Shown: positions 45,101-52,045 of the stretch, one piece after another | How the letters are laid out: every line of letters starts with the position of its first letter | How positions within the stretch are numbered: the first letter of the stretch is position 1 | From: Solirubrobacter deserti | GTDB lineage: Bacteria; Actinomycetota; Thermoleophilia; Solirubrobacterales; Solirubrobacteraceae | Length of the DNA stretch: 64,000 nt | Assembly: GCF_027587175.1 (NCBI RefSeq) | Contig: NZ_JAPCID010000010.1 | Coordinates: 105,544-169,543 of the forward strand | Reading direction: 5' to 3' | The notes under the pieces: generated by a model | What the model was told of the DNA's origin: nothing | The model's input: only the letters and a program-made list of their open reading frames with translations | Databases searched by the model: none | Program-made: the position numbers and the translations under genes

Positions 45101-45166
45101 GCCCCGGCCGGCGACGCCCCGGATCTCATGGCCGGCGAAGCTCGTGCCGGCGGCCAGTTCCGCCAT
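42029..45166 (-). CDS. PknK-like serine/threonine protein kinase fused to AAA ATPase and TPR-like region
   Basis: 1045 residues. The kinase domain fills about 1-265: Gly loop VAGRGGMGIVYRAFD, Lys42 in ALKVIAPEQ, catalytic HRDVKPANVLL (134-144), DFGLQ at 153, and APEQLEDGEIDARADVYALG. An AAA/STAND ATPase follows with Walker A VIEGEPGIGKTRLAAEAARD near 325 and TVLILDDLHWAAPSTLQLLA as Walker B. The rest to about 1045 is helical with tetratricopeptide-like repeats. This is the PknK architecture, a cytoplasmic signalling protein, but without a C-terminal LuxR HTH. The start ATG is 45166, 31 bp from the divergent cupin gene. Confidence 0.87.
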   Translation of the reverse strand: MAELAAGTSFAGHEIRGVAGRGGMGIVYRAFDARLKREVALKVIAPEQSKDGEFRIRFQRECEVAASLHHPNLIPVYTAGEEDGHLYVTMRFVDGVDLAHLIERHRRLSPTHATHIIVQVARALDAAHHFGVVHRDVKPANVLLDGEHALLTDFGLQRDLRATTRITEPGTLIGTFDYTAPEQLEDGEIDARADVYALGCVLYEAVTGEVPFPRDTPAAKLYAHLGAPVPHVEGPLGPVIRQALAKRPEDRFPSAGAFGQAALAALGGGRTRVAPAAAPLPRALLNETGSEPFVGRAELRERIAALRGKRRFVVIEGEPGIGKTRLAAEAARDAHAAGATVLYGRCDPESLLPYQPFAMALPDISESDRFAYFDAVARRLAERPTVLILDDLHWAAPSTLQLLAHVLEEPGELLILATATPGHRLPAAERLTLGGLERRELSAFVEALGEREPENLHERTGGNPFFARETLRADGLPVSIRDVVSRRLASLSEPTRAALTVAAVIGHDFRLDVLETLAEHALEAVEEASAQGLVRDGEAVDHFRFAHALVRETLAGDMSNARRTRLHRSIGEALERTPGITAAELARHFFAARHLDPQRAFTYELRAAHEAEHEAAVLHYRHARELRPERLDVLLALGTAELRTGDPAFRATFQEAAARARETGDREALARAALGFNARQAASAVLDPAGIALLEEADAHLADSPLRARVKARLATALHFAGQAERTLQLSADALALERSGETLLARHGALLDITHLDERLELAEELIALEDPELLALGRFWFVFDLMEAGRVVEAREQHDALVQLADELHQPLFRHLAAVWDAIWAQMADRTGDVERLIDRAHALGVRAAAPDAELIRLAQLMTLRLQQGRLPEFLDAVEPLDLPVWRAAFAVGLLVCGERERGAALYATLDEATIPRDMVWLTTISLLATAATLLADAPRAERLYALLLPHRERMVQHALAANAGSVERHLGSLAAVRGNRALAAQHFERALERNQGHAQALRLTRMEYAQRSGGEHLTAASVTESTLSPPALSDPPPRPGWS

Positions 45167-45197
45167 GCGTGCGTCTCTATCACATAAGGTCCGGGCC

Positions 45198-45713
45198 ATG
45201 GTTGAGGTGACGCCCGGCGGGGGCGAGATCATCGGCGACTCGGCGGATCGCACCGTCGAGCTGTTGGCGGAGCTGGACGCGGTGCACGCGACGATCGCGC
45301 GCTTCGCGGGCGGGCGCGACGGGGCTGACCTGCACGTGCACCGCGAGCACGCGGACATGTTCGTCGTCCTCGAGGGCACGCTGACGGTCAAGACCGCGGA
45401 CGGCGATCTCGAGGTGTCGGGGCCGAACGTGGTCGTCGTGCCGCCGATGGTCGTGCACGGGTTCGCGAACACGAGCGCCGACGACGTCTGGTACGTGAAC
45501 CTGCACGTGCCCGGCTGCGGGTTCGGCGACTACATGCGCGGGCTGCGCGACGGTGTGAAGGTGCCGTTCGACCAGCACGAGCCGCCCGCGGACGGGGCCG
45601 GCGTGCGGCCGGCGTCCGAGATCGCGATGGGCGACGAGCGCGTGACGCTGGCACCCGACGGCACGGTGACCGTCGGCGAGTGGCTGCGGATCCACCCGCG
45701 TCCGGCTGCGTGA
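45198..45713 (+). CDS. Cupin-domain protein
   Basis: 171 residues. A single cupin core: HVHREHADMFVVLEGTLTVK carries the first metal-binding motif (HxH...E) and VVVVPPMVVHGFANTSADDV the second (PxxxxH), with VNLHVPGCGFGDYMRG at the end. Small cupins bind a metal and act as isomerases, dioxygenases or binding proteins; there is no substrate clue here. Coupled by GTGA to the following membrane protein gene, and 31 bp from the divergent kinase start. Confidence 0.85.
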   Translation: MVEVTPGGGEIIGDSADRTVELLAELDAVHATIARFAGGRDGADLHVHREHADMFVVLEGTLTVKTADGDLEVSGPNVVVVPPMVVHGFANTSADDVWYVNLHVPGCGFGDYMRGLRDGVKVPFDQHEPPADGAGVRPASEIAMGDERVTLAPDGTVTVGEWLRIHPRPAA

Positions 45714-46363
45714 TCGGCGCGATCCTCAAGACGGTCCTCGGGTCGGCGCTGGTCCTGCTCGGGCAGTTCGCCATGTTCGACGGCGACCTCGCGGGCACGG
45801 GCGCCGTCATCACCGCTCTCGGCCTGCTGCTCATGAGCAGCGGCATCCTTCCCTTCCATTTGCCGGGCCTGAGCGACCGCAAGCCGTTCCTGTCGCGCGC
45901 GAGCGCCTTCCGGGTGCGGGTCGTCGTCAACGGGTTTCGCGCCGATCCGGTCGTGTGCCGTGTCGCCCTCGGCGCCCTCGTGCTGTGCTGGGCGGGCGGC
46001 GTCTACGCGGATTCCGAGGGCCAGCGGGGCGTGGCCGTGACCGCCTATCTCGCCTTCTGGCCGATCTTCGCCTGGCTCGTGGTCGGGGCGGGAGGGCTGT
46101 ACCGGATCGAAGCGCGGCGCTTCGGCCTGCAGTGGAACGCGGGCGGCTCGCGAAGGCTGCTGCCGTGGGGCGAGGCGAAGATCGCGCGGGTGGACGGCGA
46201 CACGATCGAGTTCACCTCGGGCGACCGGCTGCCGCTGCGGCACTTCGCCGTCGACCCCCAGCGCTTCGCGAGCGCCGTGCGCACGTTCACCGATCGCCCG
46301 CGCCTGCGCGAGACCACGCTGGACGGCGCGGAGTTCATGCGCCGGCTGGGCGCTCCGCGATAG
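45710..46363 (+). CDS. Hypothetical membrane protein, 217 aa
   Basis: Starts at a GTG overlapping the stop of the cupin gene. Hydrophobic helices are ILKTVLGSALVLLGQFAMFD, TGAVITALGLLLMSSGILPF, VALGALVLCWAGGVYA and VTAYLAFWPIFAWLVVGAGG; the C-terminal 80 residues (GLYRIEARRFGLQWNAGGSR, LLPWGEAKIARVDGDTIEFT) look like a PH-like cytoplasmic beta domain. No enzymatic motif. Likely co-transcribed with the cupin gene. Confidence 0.65.
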   Translation: MIGAILKTVLGSALVLLGQFAMFDGDLAGTGAVITALGLLLMSSGILPFHLPGLSDRKPFLSRASAFRVRVVVNGFRADPVVCRVALGALVLCWAGGVYADSEGQRGVAVTAYLAFWPIFAWLVVGAGGLYRIEARRFGLQWNAGGSRRLLPWGEAKIARVDGDTIEFTSGDRLPLRHFAVDPQRFASAVRTFTDRPRLRETTLDGAEFMRRLGAPR

Positions 46364-46376
46364 CGCCGCGCCCGGT

Positions 46377-46889
46377 TCACTGAGGGCGCAGGCCGGCGAG
46401 CGCGGTCTCCAGGATCGGCTCCACGTACGCGGCGTCGCCGTCGATGCGCGCGATCGCGATCACCATGTCCAGGATCTGCTCGAGCGTGAGGTCGGGGCGG
46501 ACCTCGCCCGCGCGCTGGGCGGCTTCCAGCAGCGGCCGGCCGGCGGCGAGCACGCGCGTGCGGCTGGCGTTGAACAGCGGGTCGCCCGGCGTGTCCCTGA
46601 GGAGCTCGTGCGCGATCGGGTGCTTGTTGTGCGCGAACGTGACGAAGCGGTGCGCCCAGGCGGCGAGGTCGTGCGTCTCGGCCGCCTGCACCATCGCGTC
46701 GACCTCGTCGATGTAGAGCGCCTCCAGCAGCTCGCGGCGGCCGGGGAAGTTGCGGTACAGCGTGGCCATGCCCACCTCGGCGCGGCGGGCGATCTCGGCC
46801 ATCGAGGGGTCGCCCTCCGCGAACGCGGCGCGGGCGGCTTCGAGGATCTTCTCGCGGTTGCGCTGGGCGTCGGCGCGGCGGGTCGTCAT
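46377..46889 (-). CDS. TetR-family transcriptional repressor
   Basis: 170 residues. The helix-turn-helix is near the N-terminus: NREKILEAARAAFAEGDPSM followed by AEIARRAEVGMATLYRNFPG, then RRELLEALYIDEVDAMVQAA. The C-terminal ligand domain is helical (RVLAAGRPLLEAAQRAGEVR). Divergent from the aldo-keto reductase gene; two palindromes (46894-46912 and 46919-46937) lie in the 66-bp gap and are the likely operators for autoregulation and repression of the reductase. Confidence 0.92.
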   Translation of the reverse strand: MTTRRADAQRNREKILEAARAAFAEGDPSMAEIARRAEVGMATLYRNFPGRRELLEALYIDEVDAMVQAAETHDLAAWAHRFVTFAHNKHPIAHELLRDTPGDPLFNASRTRVLAAGRPLLEAAQRAGEVRPDLTLEQILDMVIAIARIDGDAAYVEPILETALAGLRPQ

Positions 46890-46893
46890 CGCG

Positions 46894-46912
46894 AGCGGAT
46901 AGGTTATCCGCT
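46894..46912 (+). promoter_or_regulatory. Operator palindrome 1 for the TetR/aldo-keto reductase pair
   Basis: AGCGGATA (46894-46901) and TATCCGCT (46905-46912) are perfect 8-bp arms with 3 bases between. It starts 5 bp from the TetR ATG (46889, minus strand). Together with the second site, 25 bp away by centre, it covers the shared promoter region. Confidence 0.8.
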
Positions 46913-46918
46913 ACTGTA

Positions 46919-46937
46919 AGTGGACAGCCTGTCCGCT
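46919..46937 (+). promoter_or_regulatory. Operator palindrome 2 for the TetR/aldo-keto reductase pair
   Basis: AGTGGACA (46919-46926) and TGTCCGCT (46930-46937) are 8-bp arms with one mismatch and 3 bases between. It shares the pattern AGYGGAYA-N3-TRTCCGCT with site 1. The ribosome binding site GAGGAG (about 46943-46948) and the ATG at 46956 follow. Binding would block both genes. Confidence 0.75.
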
Positions 46938-46955
46938 TCACCTGAGGAGCTGCAT

Positions 46956-47990
46956 ATGGAGTACCGACCCCTGGGACGCACCGGCGTCTCGGTCAGTCCG
47001 CTGTGCCTGGGCGCGATGATGTTCGGCGCCTTCGGCAACCCCGACCACGACGACTCGATCCGGATCATCCAGCGCGCGCTGGACGCCGGCATCAACTTCG
47101 TCGACACCGCCGACTTCTACTCGCAGGGCGAGTCGGAGGAGATCGTCGGCAAGGCGCTGCGCGGGCGCCGCGAACACGTCGTGCTGGCGACCAAGTTCGG
47201 CCTCCCGTTCGGCGAGGACCCCAACCAGCGCGGGGCGTCGCGGCGCTGGATCACGACCGCGGTGGAGAACTCGCTGCGGCGGCTCGGCACCGACTGGATC
47301 GACCTCTACCAGGTGCACCGCCTGGACCCGGGCACCGACTTCGACGAGACGCTCGGCGCGCTGTCGGACCTCGTGCACGCGGGCAAGATCCGCGCCTTCG
47401 GCGTCTCCAACGTCTCCGGCTCGGAGATCGTCGAGCTCCAGGGGTTGGCCGAGCGCCGCGGGCGCGAGCGCGTGCGCACCAACCAGCCGATCTACAACCT
47501 GCTGACCCGCGCGATCGAGTACGACGTGCTGCCGACCGGGTTGCGCCACGGGATGGGCGTGCTCACCTACAGCCCGCTGGCCGGCGGCTGGCTCACGGGC
47601 AACTACCGCAAGAGCGCGGCGATCAGCGCGCCCGGCTCAGCCGCGCGGCGCGAGCGGTTCGCCGCGCACTACGACGCCACCTCGCCGCAGAACGCCGCCA
47701 AGCTCGAAGCTGCCGACGCGCTCGGCGCGCTGGCCGACGAGGCCGGCATTCCGCTGATCCAGATGGCCCTCGCGTTCATCGTCCGCCACCCGGCCGTGAC
47801 CTCCGCGATCATCGGCCCGCGCACCATGGAGCACCTCGAGGGCTACCTCGCGGCCGACGGCGTCGCGCTCTCCGACGACGTGCTCGACCGCATCGACGCG
47901 ATCGTCCCGCCCGGCCACTCGGTCAACGTGAGCGACAACATGTGGCACACGAGCACGTCAGCGCTGGACGCCGCGGCCCGGCGGCGCTAG
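46956..47990 (+). CDS. Aldo-keto reductase
   Basis: 344 residues from the ATG at 46956, preceded by GAGGAG. The catalytic tetrad is visible: Asp and Tyr in VDTADFYSQGESEEIVG, Lys in VVLATKFGLPFGE, and His in WIDLYQVHRLDPGTDFDETL. The family's central TIM barrel is continued by IRAFGVSNVSGSEIVELQGL and the cofactor site by LIQMALAFIVRHPAVTSAII. It reduces aldehydes or ketones with NADPH. Adjacent TetR and paired operators suggest it is induced by an aldehyde, quinone or similar compound. The last 33 bp overlap the convergent PolX-like gene. Confidence 0.9.
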   Translation: MEYRPLGRTGVSVSPLCLGAMMFGAFGNPDHDDSIRIIQRALDAGINFVDTADFYSQGESEEIVGKALRGRREHVVLATKFGLPFGEDPNQRGASRRWITTAVENSLRRLGTDWIDLYQVHRLDPGTDFDETLGALSDLVHAGKIRAFGVSNVSGSEIVELQGLAERRGRERVRTNQPIYNLLTRAIEYDVLPTGLRHGMGVLTYSPLAGGWLTGNYRKSAAISAPGSAARRERFAAHYDATSPQNAAKLEAADALGALADEAGIPLIQMALAFIVRHPAVTSAIIGPRTMEHLEGYLAADGVALSDDVLDRIDAIVPPGHSVNVSDNMWHTSTSALDAAARRR

Positions 47991-49544
47991 CGGCGTCGTG
48001 TTCAGGACGTCCGCCGCGGTGGCGCCGCCGCGGCGGGCGGTGTGGACCGACAGCGTCATGTGGGCGAGCCCGCGGATCGAGTGCGCGTCGGTGGAGCAGA
48101 CGATCTGCACGCCGGCGGCGATCGCGCGCTGCACGTGCTCGCCCGACAGGTCGAGTCGGGACGGCAGCCCGTTGACCTCGACCGCGACGCCGTGCACCCG
48201 CGCCAGCTCGAACACCGCGTCGAGGTCGAGCGCGTTCTCGGGGCGGCTGCCGATGATGCGGCCCTTCGGGTGGCTGAGGCAGCGCACGGCGGGATGCTGG
48301 AGCGCCTCGCTCACTCGGGCGGTCATGGCCTCGCGCGAGGCGCGCTGCCCCGCGTGGACGCTGGCCTGCACCCAGTCGAGCTCGGCCAGGACGTCGTCGG
48401 GGAGGTCGAGCCGGCCGTCGGGCAGGATGTCGCACTCGATCCCGCGCAGCACGCGGAATGGCGCGAGCCGCTCGTTGGCGGCGGCGATCTCCTCGCCCTG
48501 GCGGCGGACGTCGTCGGCCGTGAGGCCCTGGACGGCGCCGACGGCCGGCGTGTGGTCGCAGATCGCGATGTAGTCGTAGCCGCGGTCGCGCGCGGCGCGG
48601 CCCATCTCCTCGACGCTGAAGCGACCGTCGGTCCAGGTCGTGTGGCAGTGCAGGTCGCCGCGGATGTCGGCCTCGGTGACGAGCTCGGTCGGCCCGGGGC
48701 TCCAGGCCTCGCGCAGCTCGGGGGCGACGAACGGGACGCCGAGCGCGGCGAAGACGGCCTCCTCGGTCGGCGCGTCGGGCAGCGGCCCGAGCGCGGCGAC
48801 GAACGCGGGCGAGCCGGTCGCGCGCAGCAGCGCGGTGCCGTAGCGCTCGGGCGGCGCGACGTGCAGCTCGATCGGCACGCCCTCGATCGTCAGGCCGCGG
48901 GTCTCGTCGATCATCGCGACGATCTGAGGGAGGGCGGCGAAGCGCTCGGCCACCGGCTCCGAGCACACGACCGCGAGGTGCTCGCACGAGTCGCGCCAGC
49001 GGCGCACGTCGCCCGCGGGCTCGCCGCCGAGCGCGTCCGCGATGGCGCCGACCAGTGCGCGGGCGCGGTCGAGCAGCAGGCCCGGGCGGGGCTCGCGCTC
49101 GCGCGTGAGCGCGTCCCGCACGCGCGCCTCGATCTTCGGGCCGACGCCCGGCACGGACCGCAGCTCACCCGCGGCCACCGCCGCGCGGAACTCCTCCGGC
49201 GTGCGCACGCCCAACGCCCGCGCGATCTCGACCGAGCGCTTGGTCGTCAGCCCCAGGAAGCGGCCGAGCCCGACCAGCCCGGGCACCAGCTCGCGCTCGA
49301 GCTCGCGCAGCTCGGCGATCTCGCCCGTCTCGACCAGCTCCCGTAGGCGCGCCTCGATGCCCGGGCCGATCCCGCGCAGGTCCCGCACGCGGCGGGTGCG
49401 CACGAGGTCGGACACCGGCACCGGCGCCGCGCGGACCGTCTCCGCCGCGCGCCGGTACGCGCGCGGCTGGTACGGGTTGGCCTCGGCGAGGTCGAGCAGG
49501 GCCGCGAACGCGTCGAGCCGGTCGGCGATGGCGGCGTTGTCCAC
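47958..49544 (-). CDS. PolX-like protein: helix-hairpin-helix region plus PHP domain, polymerase site degenerate
   Basis: 528 residues from a GTG. The N-terminal 180 residues have the PolX order of helix-hairpin-helix units (DLRGIGPGIEARLRELVETG, LRSVPGVGPKIEARVRDALT). Where PolX has its GD[IV]D metal dyad, this protein reads DVRRWRDSCEHLAVV near residue 185, so the nucleotidyltransferase metal site seems lost. The C-terminal PHP domain is intact: GDLHCHTTWTDGRFSVEEMG near 298, YDYIAICDHTPAVGA, GIECDILPDGRLDLPDDVL, SHPKGRIIGSR and STDAHSIRGLAHM hold the His/Asp metal ligands. PHP of PolX gives 3'-5' exonuclease or phosphoesterase activity. The start is 16 bp from the divergent DUF4184 gene. 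Confidence 0.85.
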   Translation of the reverse strand: MDNAAIADRLDAFAALLDLAEANPYQPRAYRRAAETVRAAPVPVSDLVRTRRVRDLRGIGPGIEARLRELVETGEIAELRELERELVPGLVGLGRFLGLTTKRSVEIARALGVRTPEEFRAAVAAGELRSVPGVGPKIEARVRDALTREREPRPGLLLDRARALVGAIADALGGEPAGDVRRWRDSCEHLAVVCSEPVAERFAALPQIVAMIDETRGLTIEGVPIELHVAPPERYGTALLRATGSPAFVAALGPLPDAPTEEAVFAALGVPFVAPELREAWSPGPTELVTEADIRGDLHCHTTWTDGRFSVEEMGRAARDRGYDYIAICDHTPAVGAVQGLTADDVRRQGEEIAAANERLAPFRVLRGIECDILPDGRLDLPDDVLAELDWVQASVHAGQRASREAMTARVSEALQHPAVRCLSHPKGRIIGSRPENALDLDAVFELARVHGVAVEVNGLPSRLDLSGEHVQRAIAAGVQIVCSTDAHSIRGLAHMTLSVHTARRGGATAADVLNTTPLAPPGRGVQR

Positions 49545-49560
49545 GCCTACAGTCTGGAAC

Positions 49561-50304
49561 GTGCCGTTCACGTTCAGCCATCCGGCGGCGGTGGTCCCGC
49601 TGCTGCGGGTCGGGCTCGTGCCGTCGGCGCTGGTGATCGGCAGCATGGCGCCGGACGTCCCGTACTACCTCCCGGGGAGCCCGATCTCCTCCGCGCACAC
49701 CCATTCGCTGCTCGGGGTCGTCGCGGCGGACCTCGCGCTCGGGGCGATCCTGTTCGTGGTGTGGCACGCGCTGCTGGCGCCGGCCGCGGTGGCGCTCGCG
49801 CCGACCGCGCTGCGGGACCGGCTGGCGCCCGACCTGCCGGTGCCGCTGCGCCGCCACACCGCCTGGCTGGTGCTGGTGTCGCTGGCGGTCGGCGCGCTCA
49901 CGCACGTGGTCTGGGACGCGTTCACGCACCCCGGCCGCTGGGGCAGCGAGCGGATCGGGTGGCTCAACGAAGAACACGGGCCGCTGCTCGGCACGACCTG
50001 GCTGCAGCACGGCAGCGGCGGGCTGGGCCTGCTCGTGCTGCTGGGGGTGCTCGCGCGCTGGTGGTGGCGGACGCCGCCGCAGCCGGGCCGCCAGCGCGTG
50101 CCGGCGCTCGACCGGCCCACGGCGCTGCGGGTGATCGCGGCCGTGCTGGCGGCGGGCGCGCTCGGCGGGCTCGCCGGCCTGCTGACCGCGGACGGCACGC
50201 TGTTCGGGCTCCTGTTCCGCTCCTTCACCTGGGGGTGCGGCGCCGCCGCGGCAGCCTGGGTCGTGCTCGCGGCGATGGTGAGAACGCGGGCGGCGCCCTC
50301 CTAA
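49561..50304 (+). CDS. DUF4184 family membrane protein
   Basis: 247 residues from a GTG. The family opening is PFTFSHPAAVVPLLRVGLVP with SALVIGSMAPDVPYYL, in which the His and Asp/Tyr are conserved and may be metal or active-site residues facing the membrane surface. Further segments include THSLLGVVAADLALGAILFV, LTHVVWDAFTHPG and FRSFTWGCGAAAAAWVVLAA; in all about six membrane helices. Function unknown. It is 12 bp upstream of the RarD-like gene. Confidence 0.8.
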   Translation: MPFTFSHPAAVVPLLRVGLVPSALVIGSMAPDVPYYLPGSPISSAHTHSLLGVVAADLALGAILFVVWHALLAPAAVALAPTALRDRLAPDLPVPLRRHTAWLVLVSLAVGALTHVVWDAFTHPGRWGSERIGWLNEEHGPLLGTTWLQHGSGGLGLLVLLGVLARWWWRTPPQPGRQRVPALDRPTALRVIAAVLAAGALGGLAGLLTADGTLFGLLFRSFTWGCGAAAAAWVVLAAMVRTRAAPS

Positions 50305-50316
50305 GCTGGTCACGCC

Positions 50317-51213
50317 CTGACCGCCGCACTCACCCGATCCCGCTCCGGCTTTCTCGCCGGGCTCGCGGCGTACCTGCTGTGGGGGCTGTTCCCGCTCTAC
50401 TGGCCGCTGCTCAAGCCGGCGGGCGCGATCGAGATCCTCGCGCACCGGATCGTGTGGTCGGTCGTGCTGCTGGTCGCGATCCTCGCGCTCACGCACGGGT
50501 TCCGCTGGGCGCGCGAGCTGGACCGCAAGCGCGTGCTGCTGCTCGGGCTGGCCGCCGTGCTGATCACGGTCAACTGGGGTGCGTTCATCTACGGCGTGAA
50601 CTCCGACCACGTGGTGGAGACGTCGCTGGGCTACTTCATCAACCCGCTCGTGACGGTCGCGCTGGCGGTGTCGGTCGTGGGCGAGAAGCTGCGGCGCGCG
50701 CAGTGGGCGGCGGTCGTGATCGCGGGCGTGGCCGTCGCGGTGCTCACGGTGGCGTACGGGCGCCCGCCGTGGATCGCGCTCACGCTGGCGTTCTCGTTCG
50801 GCTTCTACGGGCTGGTGAAGAAACAGGTCGGGCTCGAGGGCACGCAGAGCCTGGCCGTCGAGACCGCGTTCCTCACCGTGCCGGCGCTGCTGGTGGTGCT
50901 GTGGTTCGCCGGCAGCGGCGAGGGGACGTTCGGGCACGAGGGCGTCGGGCACGCGCTGCTGATGATCGGCGGTGGCGTGGCGACCGCCGTGCCGCTGATG
51001 CTCTTCGGCGCGGCCGCGATCCGGGTGCCGCTGACGACGATCGGCCTGCTCCAGTACCTGGCGCCGATCATGCAGTTCCTGATCGGCGTGCTGGTCTACG
51101 GCGAGCACATGCCGCTGGAGCGCTGGCTCGGCTTCACGCTCGTCTGGCTGGCGGTGATCGTCTTCACCGCGGACAGCGTGCGCGCCCGTGCGCGGCGCCC
51201 CGCCATGACCTAG
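50317..51213 (+). CDS. rarD: EamA-family transporter RarD, with apparent CTG start
   Basis: About 298 residues if read from the CTG at 50317. The frame has a stop at 50302 and no ATG/GTG/TTG until GTG 50452. Yet the stretch from 50347 on reads GFLAGLAAYLLWGLFPLYWP and LLKPAGAIEILAHRIVWSVV, the family's first transmembrane helix and the HR motif, so the protein must begin near 50317. Ten transmembrane helices follow (ALTLAFSFGFYGLVKKQVGL, VPLTTIGLLQYLAPIMQFLI). RarD-type EamA carriers export small metabolites and affect chloramphenicol sensitivity in E. coli. Starting at GTG 50452 would remove 45 residues and the first helix. Confidence 0.82.
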   Translation: MTAALTRSRSGFLAGLAAYLLWGLFPLYWPLLKPAGAIEILAHRIVWSVVLLVAILALTHGFRWARELDRKRVLLLGLAAVLITVNWGAFIYGVNSDHVVETSLGYFINPLVTVALAVSVVGEKLRRAQWAAVVIAGVAVAVLTVAYGRPPWIALTLAFSFGFYGLVKKQVGLEGTQSLAVETAFLTVPALLVVLWFAGSGEGTFGHEGVGHALLMIGGGVATAVPLMLFGAAAIRVPLTTIGLLQYLAPIMQFLIGVLVYGEHMPLERWLGFTLVWLAVIVFTADSVRARARRPAMT

Positions 51214-51890
51214 AGCGTGTGGTCGTACTTGTCGTGCCAGCCGCCCCAGGTGTAGGGCGGGGTCTGCGGCCAGCCCTCCGGTGAGTCCTCCCACGCCTCC
51301 TGGCGGCCGTAGGGCGTGATGTCGAGGAAGCTCCAGGTCGACCCGAGCGCCTCGTCGCCGCGGGCGTCGATGAAGTAGGTGCGGAAGACCTCGTCGCCGT
51401 CGCGCAGGAAGACGTTGGTGCCGTGCCACCCGGCGACGTCGTGGTCGGCGTCGAAGTCGTCGCGCAGCGTGTACCAGGGGAACGCCCAGCCCATGTGCTC
51501 GCGGTAGCGCTGCAGGTGCTCCTGCTCACCGCGGCTGACGGCGACGAAGCGCGTGTCGCGCTCGCGCAGGTGCAGCAGGTTGCCCAGCTGATCGGCGTAC
51601 ATCGAGCAGCCGGGGCAGCCGCGCTCGGGATAGACGTCCATGTCCGGGTCCATGAAGAACCGGTAGACGATCAGCTGGCGGCTGCCGTCGAAGAGGTCGA
51701 GCAGGGTCGCGTCCGCGCCGCCGGGCGCGGTGAAGCGGTAGTCCTTGTCGACGCGGATCATCGGCATGCGTCGGCGCTCGGCGGCCATCGCGTCGCGGGC
51801 GCGCGTGTGCGCCTTCTCCTTGACCAGCAGCGCCTCGCGCGCGGCGCGCCACTGCTCGGGGGTGACGATCTCGGGTCTGGCGGTGCTCAT
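51210..51890 (-). CDS. DUF899 (thioredoxin-like) family protein
   Basis: 226 residues starting MSTARPEIVTPEQWRAAREA, the usual opening. The core has RFTAPGGADATLLDLFDGSR, YRFFMDPDMDVYPERGCPGC and SMYADQLGNLLHLRERDTRF, with a CxxC that may be redox active (GCPGCS), then FVAVSRGEQEHLQRYREHMG and HGTNVFLRDGDEVFRTYFID. The function of this family is not known to me beyond a thioredoxin-like fold. It overlaps the end of rarD by 4 bp and is divergent from the MBL gene. Confidence 0.85.
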   Translation of the reverse strand: MSTARPEIVTPEQWRAAREALLVKEKAHTRARDAMAAERRRMPMIRVDKDYRFTAPGGADATLLDLFDGSRQLIVYRFFMDPDMDVYPERGCPGCSMYADQLGNLLHLRERDTRFVAVSRGEQEHLQRYREHMGWAFPWYTLRDDFDADHDVAGWHGTNVFLRDGDEVFRTYFIDARGDEALGSTWSFLDITPYGRQEAWEDSPEGWPQTPPYTWGGWHDKYDHTL

Positions 51891-51981
51891 GGTGCCTCCG
51901 GGTGGTCGCGGTCTTCACCTGGTGAGCGGAGCCGCTTACGCGTTCTCGACGCCGGGTCTCGACGCCGAGCGCGTGGACACG

Positions 51982-52013
51982 GACGACGAGCTCGACGGCG
52001 ACGACGAGCTCGA
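51982..52013 (+). repeat. Two 14-bp direct repeats in the DUF899/MBL intergenic region
   Basis: GACGACGAGCTCGA occurs at 51982-51995 and again at 52000-52013, an 18-bp period. Each contains the GAGCTC palindrome. They sit 33 bp before the MBL ATG and might be paired binding sites. The surrounding 155-bp gap holds no gene that I can support, although one frame reads an acidic repeat there. Confidence 0.4.
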
Positions 52014-52045
52014 TGAATTCTCCGAGCGCTCCCCGTCTAACGGCC

